64,000 bases of DNA from assembly GCA_019188255.1 (NCBI GenBank), contig JAETXT010000006.1, forward strand, positions 2,728,001-2,792,000, written 5' to 3'. The DNA is from Verticillium longisporum. Lineage: Eukaryota > Ascomycota > Sordariomycetes > Glomerellales > Plectosphaerellaceae. Below the pieces are notes generated by a model. That model was not told where the DNA came from, ran no database searches, and saw nothing but the letters and a program-made list of their open reading frames with translations. The position numbers were made by a program, and so were the translations under genes. Each line of letters opens with the position of its first letter. Within the stretch, counting starts at the first letter, position 1. This document shows positions 46,222-57,292 of this stretch, in pieces.

Positions 46222-48374
46222 ATGATCATGTCCCCATCTGACATGAAAAATGTCATAGTGGCATGCACATGCCTGGCGGTCGGCTGGATAATACATCGAA
46301 GAACTTACAACTCTAAGGTTTGGCTGTTCTTCCACAGGGAGCTGTCTCCGTCGCAAGCACCTTTTTACTAAGGCTTAATCAGGTGTCCAAGCTTCCGCTA
46401 CCTCCTTTTATTCCGCTGACGGTGGGTCAACCCAGATACAAAGATATTGCACGGATAATTTGCTTACTCTCTGGCAGGATCATGACATCTATCACGCGAC
46501 CGCAGAGTCGATGACCAGGGCGCTACGAGAACATGGCCCAATCGTTTCCTTCAGGCGGGATGGTAAGGTTGTGGCGGCTGTTCATGAAACAGTCTTTCTC
46601 AAAAACTGACTACTCCCGCAGATAGAGTATATCGTTTCTCAAGAGTATGCGCGGAAGGTTCTTACAGAAGAATCGTCGTTTAGTTTTGAGCGTGGGATGG
46701 AAGAAGTACGATGCCCTCATATTTTTTTCCCAAACGGCGGTTGCTAACGCTTGTAAAGATTCTCGGCATTCCATGGATGCGCTACATCCATGGAGGTACC
46801 TTTTTCCGCGACGTTGACAGTGTCGTGAGAGAGCTTTCAACGAAGAAGTTGCGTTCAATCGCAAAAGAAAGTATGTTAATCAGGCGGAGCTGAATGGAAT
46901 GAATCAAACTCATTACAAAACTAGCATGGCCTGTTTTCGAGCTTGGCGTCTCCGAGCTTCTCAATACGGTACAAGATGAAAAGCCCGTTGATATATTGCC
47001 GCATGTGAAGAGGATCATGGCGCAAGCGACAATCCGCATCCTTCTCGGACCCGTAAGTCTATACTTTGACAAGCTCAAACCTGGACATCATGAGCAAGCG
47101 TTCTCTAAACAAGCCGATCAGACATACCAGAATGAAGAAGACGTGAACCGGATCCTCGATATCAGCGCCGATGTTGCGGAACTTATGGGACTCCGTCGTC
47201 ATGAGTCACGTATGGCGCACAAATATCCTCGACTATGGCGCACTTTGACTTTGTAGGTACCATAGTAGCCTTGATATTTGGCCATGGTTAACTTTAGAGC
47301 AGGACTAAGATTGTACTTATCCGACTTCCGCTGGATATTGGACTAGTATTTGCCAGGAGGCTGTGGGCGGACATTTCGTCGAGAGAAAAGCATCGCGACC
47401 CTGAGGTTTGTCACTGGTTTCCATTATTTCATGGTTCCCGGATTAATTATTTGAATTAGGACGAAACTATCTTCTCCCATCTTGTTGACCGATATGCGTC
47501 TACCAGTGGGAGTGTGTCATTTCTCTCAAAACTATGGATAATGATTTTGATTTTGACCGTTATATTCGGTAGCGTCCACCAGACGTAAGATTCTGCGACG
47601 TGTTGAGTTGTTCTTTTCGGCTAACATGTACATGCTTGAAGCGCCGTGATTATCGTCTGGGTCACGTACTTCTTAGCAATACACCCTGACTGTCAGAAGT
47701 CGATCCGCGACGAGGCTGAGTCTCTCGTCAGGAGCGAAATGTCCGGCTCCGGGTCCGAATATAAGGCTCTTCAAGATGCAACTCTGGCAGATTCTTTCGT
47801 CAGGGAGGTCCTACGAATGAAGGGGGATACTGTCAATGCAGTACGGGTGGCCGTTCGAGATGTCGAACTGGCTGGCCATAGGATCCCGAAAGGTTCCTGT
47901 CTATCCTGGCATCCGTGGCCGCAAGTTCCAAGGCAGACTAACGTGAGATAGGTACCCCCGTATTCCCAGTGACATACCTATCCAACCGATCCCCAGCCCT
48001 AATAGCGGATCCGGATAAGTTCGACGCAAAACGCTGGATCGGAACTGGAAAGTCGGCCACCACGGCGGGGCAAGATTACTTGGCGTTCGGTCTCGGCCGA
48101 TGGTCATGTCCTGGACGGTTTTTAGCTGTTATGGGTGAGAAGTTCTATACCGATTCTCCGTCTTGGTCATGGTTTGACGCCATCCAATGACTCTGAAATT
48201 TACTGACTTAATGGTGCGAAAACTTGTGCAGAGATCAAGGCCTGGATTCTTGCCTTGGTGAGACAGGCAAATTTTGAACTACAGGGTGGACACTACAAGG
48301 TGGTGGATGCATATAACATCACCGCCGTTCCACCCCAAGGGTATCTGCTGATGAAAAGGCGTGCTGGATACTGA
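46222..48374 (+). CDS. Cytochrome P450 monooxygenase, 12 exons
   Basis: Exons 46222-46317, 46383-46421, 46478-46562, 46626-46705, 46759-46870, 46925-47052, 47122-47252, 47303-47405, 47460-47584, 47642-47892, 47952-48134, 48232-48374, giving 491 aa in a closed frame. An N-terminal hydrophobic anchor (VIVACTCLAVGWII) implies an ER location. The I-helix region is VIFGSVHQTAV, the K-helix ExxR is E355-VL-R358, and the FDAKRW PERF-type motif and heme loop FGLGRWSCPG (cysteine 436) follow. It hydroxylates or otherwise oxidises an unknown substrate. The 69-nt intron at 47053-47121 is a multiple of three and stop-free, so retention would still be translatable. The start could instead be ATG 46198 or 46228; the first two short exons are the least certain part. 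It lies in tandem with the sterol desaturase. Confidence 0.88.
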
Positions 48375-49183
48375 AGTATAGCAGATCCAACTAGCTTGGA
48401 CAAAAATCAACGAAGTAGCTCCTAAGCAATCGGGTTCCCTTTTAGGTGGCATGGGAGCTGAGGTTCTACCAGGGTGAAAGATTGACATTCGTATTCTGAG
48501 AAAATGATGTGAGAAAATGGCGGTGCTGTGGTCTTCCAAGACGAGACAATTGTGATTGAAGATTGGTGAGAAAGACGACCTGTGCAGGATCTCCGTCTTG
48601 ATCAAGCCGAGGCTGCTCCGTGCTCCTGTGACTTGAACATGTTCGACCCAGACCACGACCAAGGGTCCGGGTGACCGTCCCTGTTGGGAGATGGCCACTA
48701 GTGTACTTCGACAGCTCCAATCCACCGCTCAAAGAGGTGGTGCGTCAAGGATGTGGCCATGAGTGGATGGGCGGGCAGGCATGTTGGAGCATGTGGCCAA
48801 CCTCCGCTCTCTACATGCAGCATGCACCACCAGCTGCCGACCGCGGGTTGCGACTCTTAAAGCCGCGACTACAATGACCTGATCGTGGCGAGGAGTCTAG
48901 TCCCTTCTTCTTCGTTGTTCTTTGGCGTCATTCCATGTACCTAGCACTCAAGGTATTGCATCGCCATCATCGTCAAAATCGATGAAGTCACCAAGTCGGC
49001 CCCACTAGCATTTGGAATACCGTAGGCAGGTACGGCCCACCCGTGATCCTACCATCCTGGCAACGAGAAGCACCAAATCAAGCCCATAGATGCCAGTCTT
49101 CGTGATTGAAGCTTTGCACCCTCCAACACATCTGCCATCACGGAAAACTCTTCCGTGCATAAGGGACACCCCTCTCGAAAGCC
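48375..49183. other. Intergenic, no gene seen
   Basis: 809 bp between the P450 and the mpaB-like gene, where base composition changes from even to GC-rich. No conserved ORF is seen. Confidence 0.5.
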
Positions 49184-50718
49184 ATGCCTGACTATGTGCA
49201 GGCCGTGCCAAACTGCCTGGCATGGCTCTTCCGCGAGTCCGGCCCCGAGTGGCGAGAGATCTGGGACTATCAGTTCAAGTGGACTGCCGACCACCGCACC
49301 GCCGAAGAGATGCGGCCCATGATCTATACCTACGACAAGTTGGGCGAGGCAGCCCTGAACCGGCTCGACGAGATCTCACCGCCCGAGAGGACAGGCGAAA
49401 AGGGCGATACGCCACCTCCCGATGCCGAGAAGAAGGCGCCACGCGACCTCTATGCTCTCGTCCGTGACAATGCCGACACAGATGAGGTCCTCGGCCAGCT
49501 CTGGAAAGAAGTAACGACAGTTCCCGAATGGGTCGACTGGGCCCAGATTGAACGCGGACAGCACGTCTTTCTCCGCTACGCCGGGCCCGCCATATTCGCC
49601 GTATGCCTCACCCTGAGTGTTAGCCTGCCATCAAAAGCCTCCGCTCATCATCTAGCAGCTCGCCTTTCAATCCCTCGTTGGCGGTATGGGTTCCCGCCGC
49701 GTCGTCGAGACACTCGCACGCACAGGCGGCTTCGGCGTCAACGTCACCCGGCGTCGTCTCCTCGAGACATTCCAGCACGTCCTGCAGGTGACTTCCTCGC
49801 TGCCAGCCATACAGCCGCACGGCGACGGCTTCGCCTCGACAATCCGCGTACGGCTCCTGCATGCCGCCGTGCGCCGGCGCATCCTGGCGCTCGCGGCTCA
49901 GAAGCCCGAGTACTACTCCGTCGAGGCCAACGGGATCCCGATCAACGACCTCGACTCGGCCGGCACCATCGCCACCTTTTCGGCGACGCTCCTCTGGATC
50001 GGCTTGCCGCGGCAGGGCATCTTTCTGTCGGCGCGCGAAAAGGCCGACTACATCGCCCTCTGGCGCTGGGTCGCCCACGTCATCGGCGCGCCGACGGATC
50101 CCTTCGCCACGCCCACCGCCGCCCGCGCCACCATGGAGGCTCCTCCTCTCGGAGCTGCACCCCTCGGCCACGTCGGCGACGCTCGCCAACAACGTCCTCA
50201 CCGGCATGGCCGACCAGCCGCCGGGCCACGTGTCGCGGCCCTTCCTCGCGGCCGAAACATACTGGCTCAACGGGCCGCGGCTCGCCGAGGCGCTGCGCAT
50301 CGAGCGGCCCCGCGGCTGGCTGCGCCGCTGCTACTTCTCCGTCCTCGTGCTCGGCCAGTGCCTCTTCTTCGCCGCCACGAGCTACTCGCACAAGTGGGTG
50401 CCGCGCTGGGACGCCGCCCGCCGCGAGAGGCTGCGCAGGACGCTGTACGACCTCACCGTCCGCCGCGGCGAGCTCGGCGCCCTGGGTGCCGAGACGGCCT
50501 TTGAGTTCCAGTACGTGCCCGTGCTCGACACGATGGCCACCGGGGTGGGCACGCTCGACGAGGCCATGCGCAGGGGCCGCGAGCTCGGCGCCGGGAGCCA
50601 CGAGCGGCGGAGTCTCTGGACGTTAAGCGTCGCCGGCGTCGTCGTCGGCTGCGGCAGCTGGGCAGGATGGCTGTGCTTGAGGGGGGGTGTACGTGCTCTC
50701 ATGGGATTGATGAGGTGA
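49184..50718 (+). CDS. mpaB-type (DUF2236 / rubber oxygenase-like) oxygenase, frame-interrupted
   Basis: Exons 49184-49600 and 49659-50718, about 490 aa. The family includes the ER-bound oxygenase MpaB of mycophenolic acid biosynthesis and latex-clearing oxygenases, heme enzymes that can cleave C=C bonds of isoprenoid chains. Visible family features: WVDWAQIERGQHVFLRYAGPA, LAFQSLVGGMGSRRVVETLARTGGF, FQHVLQV, a TIRVRLLHAAVR helix and PINDLDSAGTIATFS. A C-terminal hydrophobic helix (LSVAGVVVGCGSWAGWLCL) fits ER anchoring. The frame changes at about 50139 in GGAGGCTCCTCCTCTC (ATMEA/LLLSEL), equivalent to one extra or two missing bases with no splice signal. It is far more GC-rich than the adjacent sterol genes, so cluster membership is uncertain. 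Confidence 0.82.
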
Positions 50719-51046
50719 TGTCTCGGTCGCACAAGATTGAAGGCGCACGGTAGCATGCACGTGCGTCTTGCGAAGAAATGTTTCAGCAGCTGCCATAGCT
50801 GTGGTGTATTTAACCAGTAATGTACAGTTTGTTCAAATGCTTTTTCAGCTCGCAACCCCAATGACTCCTGGTTGCAAGCCACCCCCCTTGGCTCGAGTAC
50901 ACCTTATTAACCATGCGCCAGGCCCTTACATCTACCATGCAATAATGAAGACAATCCTCGCCGAACCGTACCCTTGATCCAGACGCCATGCAATAATTGA
51001 AAGAACATCCTTCTGCTTTCGTTCCACTTGACATGCAAACCCCCCC
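50719..51046. other. Convergent intergenic
   Basis: 328 bp between the stops of the mpaB-like gene (+) and calcipressin (-). Nothing is recognised. Confidence 0.5.
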
Positions 51047-51816
51047 CTATGCATGGTGCATCAGCTCGACAGGCGGCCGCGAAGTATGCGCCATGATGGG
51101 CTTGGGCGCCTCGATGGGGCTGGGCTCGTCCGTCATGTCCTCGAGGCAGATGGCCGGCAGGTCAGGGCTCGCGCCCTCGTGGGCGTCGGGCTGGTAGAGC
51201 AGCGTGGAGCTGCGGCTCCTCGTCTGGCGCGTGCCGTCGACGGGGCTGACGGGGGTGTCGACGCCGGGGGCGGCGGAGCGGCTGGCGTGGTGCAGCTTGG
51301 CGAGGGCGTCGGCGAGGTCCTCGGCGTGGACCTGCTTGTTGGGGGCGTCCTCGAGCTTCATCTCCCAGCCGTGCGGGGGCTGGGCGGGGGCGAGATGAAG
51401 AAGAGCTTGCCGGCGTCGGGCAGGGCGAGGTACTGGTCCTTGAGGTGCTGGTCGATGGGGGTCGGGGTGCCGAAGTAGACGCGGCAGACGTTGCCGAGGA
51501 TGGCCTCGCCGTTCCAGATCTGGCGCACGGCGATGGCGGCGTCCTCGTCGTAGAAGGACACGATGATGCGGCGGAAGGACTTGAGCGGCGCCCACGAGTG
51601 GATGGCGGCCGTCTGGGCGATCAGGTCGCGGATGGTCTGGAGGTTGTCTGGGCGGAAGATGGCGAGATCATCGAGGTTTGTCAGGAGGAGCGTGTTAGAA
51701 GGAGGCGTCGGCTGGGTCAGGGGTGGCAGAGACGAGAGGTCGAGGGAGAGACCTTTGCTCGAGGCGGTGGAGCGGCGGGAGCTCAGGGGTCTCGTGGGAG
51801 GAGACTGCGTAGCCAT
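51047..51816 (-). CDS. Calcipressin (RCAN, calcineurin regulator), frame-interrupted
   Basis: Single exon, about 256 codons. Calcipressins bind and modulate the Ca2+/calmodulin phosphatase calcineurin. The N-terminal RRM-like domain begins at NTLLLTNLDDLAIF and continues through RRIIVSFYDEDAAIAVR and CRVYFGTPTP. The signature region is KLFFISPPPSPPHGWE, where the SPPPSPP serine-proline motif is the phosphorylated element, followed by EDAPNKQVHAEDLADALAKL. The frame breaks inside this signature: the G run at 51375-51379 has five bases where six are needed, so the raw frame ends soon afterwards. A homopolymer error is the simplest explanation. The C-terminus has several TP/SP sites. It starts at ATG 51816 (MATQSPPTRP). 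Confidence 0.88.
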
Positions 51817-54800
51817 TGTGGAGAGGTTGTAGGTGGTGGTATGCTGATTGTGGTGATTCTATTGTGGTGTTGAGGGGCAGTGGCGAGTTGCTCGGTCGTG
51901 GCCTGTGGATGATAGGTAGGTAGTCTTTTGCGTTGGATGGCTGTATGTGCAACGTGTGTTTGTGTGTGTACTGCTCAAGAAGAATAGTGCCAGCAGAGAG
52001 CAGACGATGGGTATATGTACGAGCAGGTGAAGCGTGCGTCGTCAGAGCAAGCGCAGCAGCCGGAGGGCGGGAGAGGGGGGCAGTGCAGTCAGTCGATGCA
52101 GGCGCATGTGCGGGTGCAGTGTGGTGCAGAGCAGATGTTGAGGTGACGAGAGTGGAGATTTCCAATGAGGCGCGGCAGAAGTCAAATGCCATCTTTCTGT
52201 GGTACGTATTTCCTTCTCTGCTGCTCTCCTCTGCGTTCTGCCTCTTGGTTCTGGCCCTCAGCCTGGCCTGGGTTCCCTCTGGTTGGCCCGTGTACCTACC
52301 CAGTACCGAGAGGGAGCCCGCTTTACTCCCATCCCCCCAAAGCCCCCCAAGAAGCCTCTCCCCCCCCCCAATCTGCCCCGAATTTCGCCCCTCTGCGCGC
52401 TGTGCTTTCAGCGGGCTCTCCCACTGACAGGCCTGCTGGAAACGGACAGTTCTTGGAGCGATGTAGACGGTCCAGACCCTTGCCAGTTTCATCCTGGCTC
52501 CCAGTGCAATTCCCGTCTCGACAGGTGCCAGAGAGGCGGTGCAGGCAGATTCTTCCCGACTGTTCTGCATGGAAGCTACCTACCAATGTAGGTACCTAGG
52601 TACCGATGCGTCGAGAACGGTCGAATCGCCACCACCCATTGACTGACCACAAGCCTCCCTCTTTGTGTCCTATCACCGAAGCCTTGGCTCATAGATGGTC
52701 AGGCGGAAAGTCGGACAGGCCATTGCCCCGCGACCGTGAGAGACGGTCCTGGCGCCCAGCCATGTCCGACCTGCCGTCTTGGTCAGATGCGAGCCACTCG
52801 AGTGGAAGGAAATCAAGCAGCAGACAAGAAACAAGTGCTACAGTGTGCTGCAGGTGCTGTTGCAGCTGCAGGTTCGCCTCTTGGCAGCATGTGGGGGACT
52901 CGCGCCAACTAAGGTACCTACCTAAGGTACATGTAGGTAGGACCAGATAGCACCGCAATACATAGTAGGTACTCAGACCTACTAATGTACAGGCTCTGGT
53001 TGGCTCAAAGCAGCACAGTAGCGTGGGTCCCGGATCTGTCAGACGGTGTTCCTGTTCCGTACCAACCCGCTGTATTCGTTCTCCCAGGTCGCGGCACGCA
53101 GGCAGGTATGGGAAAGATACGTACCTAAGTCCAACATCACCTCAACATCGTGAATCCATCAACATCCATGTGTCTGCATCCAGCAACGAAGGACCTTCTG
53201 AGACAATTATCACCACCACATCCACTGACCAAATGGCAACACGAGCACCACGAACACAGACCTATGACGCAATCTTTGGTCCTCGATTGACATCCGCCAA
53301 CCAACCTTCATCCGACCGCCCGCAACGGGGCTGTGCTCACTGACTGGCTTGGCACGGATCACGTCCGTCTCGTCGTGGACTCGACTCCATCCGGCGCCCG
53401 GCGCAGCATGCGCAGCAGACCAAAGAATGGACCACTGGGCCCACGATCGGCCTCTCCCTCCCCTTCCCCCTCGCACGCTCCCTCCCTCTTACCGTTTGTC
53501 ATGCCATGCCAGCGTGTTTGTCCCTCCGTCTCGAAGCTCACCTTCGTCATAGGCGCCTAAGGCGCCCTCCCTGCTGAGGCACGCTGAAGCATATCCTGCA
53601 TCAGACTTCCACAGAGCCAAGCATCCCCGCATCACCAGATCCGCCGGCAGGACTGCTTCGAGCTCCGCCCGTCTCCAGATTCCACCGCAGACACCCCGTC
53701 CTACCGGAAACCTGCCAGAGACGAAGAAACAAAAAACCAAACACGGCCCGTTCGAACCCCGTCTGCAGCAACGAAGCACGACCCGCTCTGCTCCATTCTC
53801 CAGCTCACCACACGACAGCTGAACACAGACATTGTGCAAAGTCTACCTAGAGACCCGTTTTCTCCCTCTTTTGCTGCGCCGCCCTCCGACGCAGCGGCCC
53901 TGTGTTGCGTGTCTCGTCTTTTCGCTGTGCTGGCATTCTTGTACAGCCCACCCGCCGACCAGGACGCCGGCTAGGGGGAGGTGAGGCGTCCCAAGCCGCT
54001 CGTACCCCGAAATTTGCTTACGCTTTTTCCTCCGGGCGAGGCATGATCGTGGGCTTCTGTGTTGCGCGTCGTGACCTTGGTGCTCATTTCGTTCCTGTTG
54101 TTCATGTGCTCGGGGAGAATCGCTAGTTCCCAGGGCAGTGTTGGGCATTCCGGGACCAGAGTGGCTGAGCTGTTCGGCGGGAGACCGAGCGTTGCCAGCT
54201 GGACGGGCTCGACTGGGGCGAAACGTATAGGAGTGTCCTGTTATGCCTCTGCGCCGAGCCGGCATGACCAGTCTTTTTTCTTCTTCCTTTGTTGGTGATG
54301 ATCTGGCATGCTTGTTGATTTTCTGGCCTTGGTTCTGGGCTGTGTCAGACGTGAAATGATATCCGTGACGCGTCTCGAGTGCTTCGTCGTGTTGCAGAAG
54401 TGCGTGGCTTTTCCTAAGGGGTTGTAGAGAAGCCTTGCAAGGCGTACTTTACTACTGTAAACCATGGTACGACCGGTGGAGAAATCGTTCTCCGAGATTA
54501 CCATCGCCTTTGATCGTCTGCTGAGCCGTGTGCCCGAGATGCATGGCAAAGTCTATGAGGATTTCACGATGAAGAATGTGTACAGTGACTTGACAAAGTT
54601 AGACATGAGACGAAGATCGCTTACATAGCTTGCTACCGTGGGAGTCCCTTTGCCTTGAATTCGGTGTCTGTGCAGAGAGCTGGACGAGCAGCCAGAGCAG
54701 ATAGCGGCCCATCAACGACAATGAAACGCCAGACACCAGCAGATCATCAATCATGGGTGTTCCCAAACCGGCAGCTGCCAGTACACGTAGACAGATTTCT

Positions 54801-54994
54801 TCCATCGCCCAGGCGAATCCCAAGGGATGTACGACAGGAGGTGTTCTCGGGTTCTTCTTCACAACAGCACCACATCGACAGGTGGAGACTGTCCAACGCG
54901 AGAGATGTAGCCTGTTATGCTTAAATTTGGGTTTCAAAGACTTCGGCTGCATTGAAGATGGTACAAAGTTTACATGTTTTACACCGCTCCGGCT
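51817..54994. other. 3.2-kb gene-free region
   Basis: The left part is the calcipressin promoter and leader. There are many GTAGGTA/TACCTAC palindromic runs at 52568-52605, 52910-52942 and 52964-52990. ORFs here (for example 51695-52570 on the minus strand) are low-complexity or run into the calcipressin leader. No conserved protein, tRNA or transposon signal is seen. Confidence 0.5.
52568..52990. repeat. Cluster of TACCTA/GTAGGTA runs
   Basis: CTACCTACCAATGTAGGTAC, CTAGGTACC, AAGGTACCTACCTAAGGTAC, ATGTAGGTAGG and AGTAGGTACTCAG occur within about 420 bp. Related runs occur at about 17961, 29100-29130, 29300 and 43795 in this window, always between genes. Confidence 0.6.
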
Positions 54995-56500
54995 TTACCG
55001 AATCTCCACCCCAAGCCTCTCGACCAGCCTCTTCTTCACCTCGCCGTGCAACGCGTTCGTCTCCTCGTTGGTCAGCGTCCGCTCGAGGCTGCGGTAGTTG
55101 ACGCGGTAGCACATGCTCCGCCGGCCCGTCTTGGGATGCGTAAAGTCGTCCACGACGCGCACGTCCTCGACGCGGTCGCCGGCGACGTCGCGGACGAGCT
55201 CCATAAAGTCATTCTCGTGGAAGGGGTGGCCGCCGCCGCCGGCGGGCGACACGCCGCTCAGCCAGAAGGACACGTCCTTTGGGCAGGCGGGGTACTTGGA
55301 GAAGGAGACGAAGCGGCGCAGCGAGGCGAGGTCGTCGGAGACGCCGCGGAACTGGCCGAGGAAGCGCTCGTCGCGGGACCAGAAGAGACGAATGTCGGGG
55401 ATCTGGAAGAGCAGCATGGCGATGCGGTCGAGGCCGATGCCGAAGGCCCAGCCGAGCTTGTCGGGCTTGCCGGCGTCGATGAAGATGTCCTGCTTGACGA
55501 CGCCGGAGCCCAGCACCTCGAGCCAGTCGCCGTCGTAGTAGACCTCGAGCTCCCACGAGGGGCTCGTGAAGGGAAGTAAGCCTCGACCCAGCGCATGCGC
55601 AGGGGCTCGTCCTTGTGGTCGGGGTCGGCCTTGCGGGCGGCGGCCTTGGCGCGCGAGAAGATCTCAATGACCATGAGCTCGATTGAGCGCTTCAGGTGCG
55701 CGGCGATGGCCTCGGCCTCGGCGGCGGTGTGGTGCGCCTCCTGGAGGGGGTTGCGCTCGGGGTGAATGCCTGGGTTGGGGTCCTCGACGGGGACGTTGTG
55801 CTTTGGCAGCTTCTCGACGTCGGCCCAGATGGCGTCGGCGACGGCGCCTTCGGGATACTGTGTGCGGTCCCAGATGCGGGCGCCCTCCATCTGGTGGAAG
55901 ACGGGGTAGTGGCTCTTATCGATGGCATCTCGCCGGTAGACGTCGGCGCTGATGAGGTACCCATCGCTCTGGTCGGCCTTGAATGTTTCCGCTTGGTGAG
56001 CGCTCGTGTGGGTTCGTAGAAGCGTGTCCTTGTTGAAGTAGTAGGTGTCGGATCGTGCTCGGCCGGGATGGTCTACGGGGAAGCCGAGCGAGTCAAAGTT
56101 TTGGTGGGTCGAGACGACAGGGTCGAAGGTGTTATGGTATTTGTAGGTCGAGTTTGGAAATTGAGACTCAATGATCTGTCGTGTGATGTAGACGGGATGG
56201 TCCTTTTGGAGGTGCAGCTTGCGGGAAGCGGCGGCCACGACATTGGGCGGGGCGTTGAACCATTGATCGGTCGGATAGGTTTTGCCATTGACCTCGATGG
56301 TCTTGGGCTGGGTTTCAAATCATGTCAGATCGGATGGCAGGCCGCCGGCTGAAGGGCATCATACCGGAGGAGTAGGCCCGCCATGTGCAGGTTCGTGAGG
56401 CAAGGATGGAGGTTCGCTGGTGCCGAATGATGGTCGACCGTGAGGCCCTATGCGCCCAGCAGCGCAATGGCTGACTGGCAAATTTTGGCGCCTGTATCAT
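54995..56500 (-). CDS. MSF1: Mitochondrial phenylalanyl-tRNA synthetase, frame-interrupted
   Basis: Monomeric class II synthetase charging mitochondrial tRNA-Phe. ATG 56500 begins MIQAPKFASQPLRCW, an Arg-rich presequence ending WRAYSS. The first intron is about 56302-56356 (donor GTATGA, CTGAC branch), but its phase is one base off, so another indel is likely near the junction. The catalytic part includes KDHPVYITRQIIE, FDSLGFPVDHPGRARSDTYY, TSAHQAE, VFHQMEGARIW and MRWVEAYFP. There the frame breaks (three Gs at 55571-55573 where four are needed). It resumes with LGSGVVKQDIF, GWAFGIGLDRIAML (motif 3) and the C-terminal FDX-ACB anticodon domain (FVSFSKYPACPKDVSFWL to GVEIR). The gene should be essential for mitochondrial translation, so the breaks are probably sequence errors. 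Confidence 0.88.
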
Positions 56501-57292
56501 GACAGTGTGAGTGAGGTGGACAGCGGGGTGCACTGAAGCAACGTGCGGTCACCTCGTAGGGCGAGGACGGAATAGGTGAAATGCTGCAAGGAAAATAACT
56601 GTCATGGTACATCGACTGACGCCGCAGAGCTCTGACGATGCATTTGCAAGGTCGAAGTGATAACGATAAGAGTGGAGTTCGACAGGGGTGACACTGCACC
56701 ACCTCAAGACGCCTTCTGTCTCGGGGATGCACTAATAATTACTTCCCTCCACCGATACATCCTATTCATGTTCACTACCTTCCTGCCTTACCTTAAGGTA
56801 CCTTGGGCATGGAAAACCTCGGATCATCTCATGCGAACAACAGGACAAAGATGCGCAATTGTACAATTGAGCATCATCACCCGACAGAGCCAAGATCCAA
56901 GCTTTGCCCTTCAAAGCTACTGGATGTACCTTAGATAGCAACGGGCGCGCTGTAGTGTACGTATATGGCGAGTATCATTCCATCAGCTACCGCAGGCTCA
57001 AGAAGCAACCAGATAATGGATCACCTCGATGACGCCAACACGATGCTGCAGCCAGGAATCGCCTTCACAGTGGATGAACGATAGATAAACCGACAGATAG
57101 GCTGACAGTGCGTTTAGTGACTGGCCAATCTATCCGTAGTGGTCATGTATCCTGAACGGAGCATGCTGCAGACCTTCTCTGTGGCGCCATCGACAATTCG
57201 GAACATTACGATATCGAGTGTATCCAACGAAACAGGCCAATTCGCCAACCATGCATCCTTGAGTCGCGCGCCTGCCTCGCAGGACATCCTAG
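56501..57292. other. Intergenic, no gene seen
   Basis: 792 bp upstream of the PheRS gene and downstream of the SDR relic. A CCTTACCTTAAGGTACC palindromic run lies at about 56784-56800. No gene is seen. Confidence 0.5.

Noticed and set aside
51695..52570. 291-codon ORF on - upstream of calcipressin
   Set aside because: Overlaps the 5' end of calcipressin in another frame and covers its promoter; low-complexity content.
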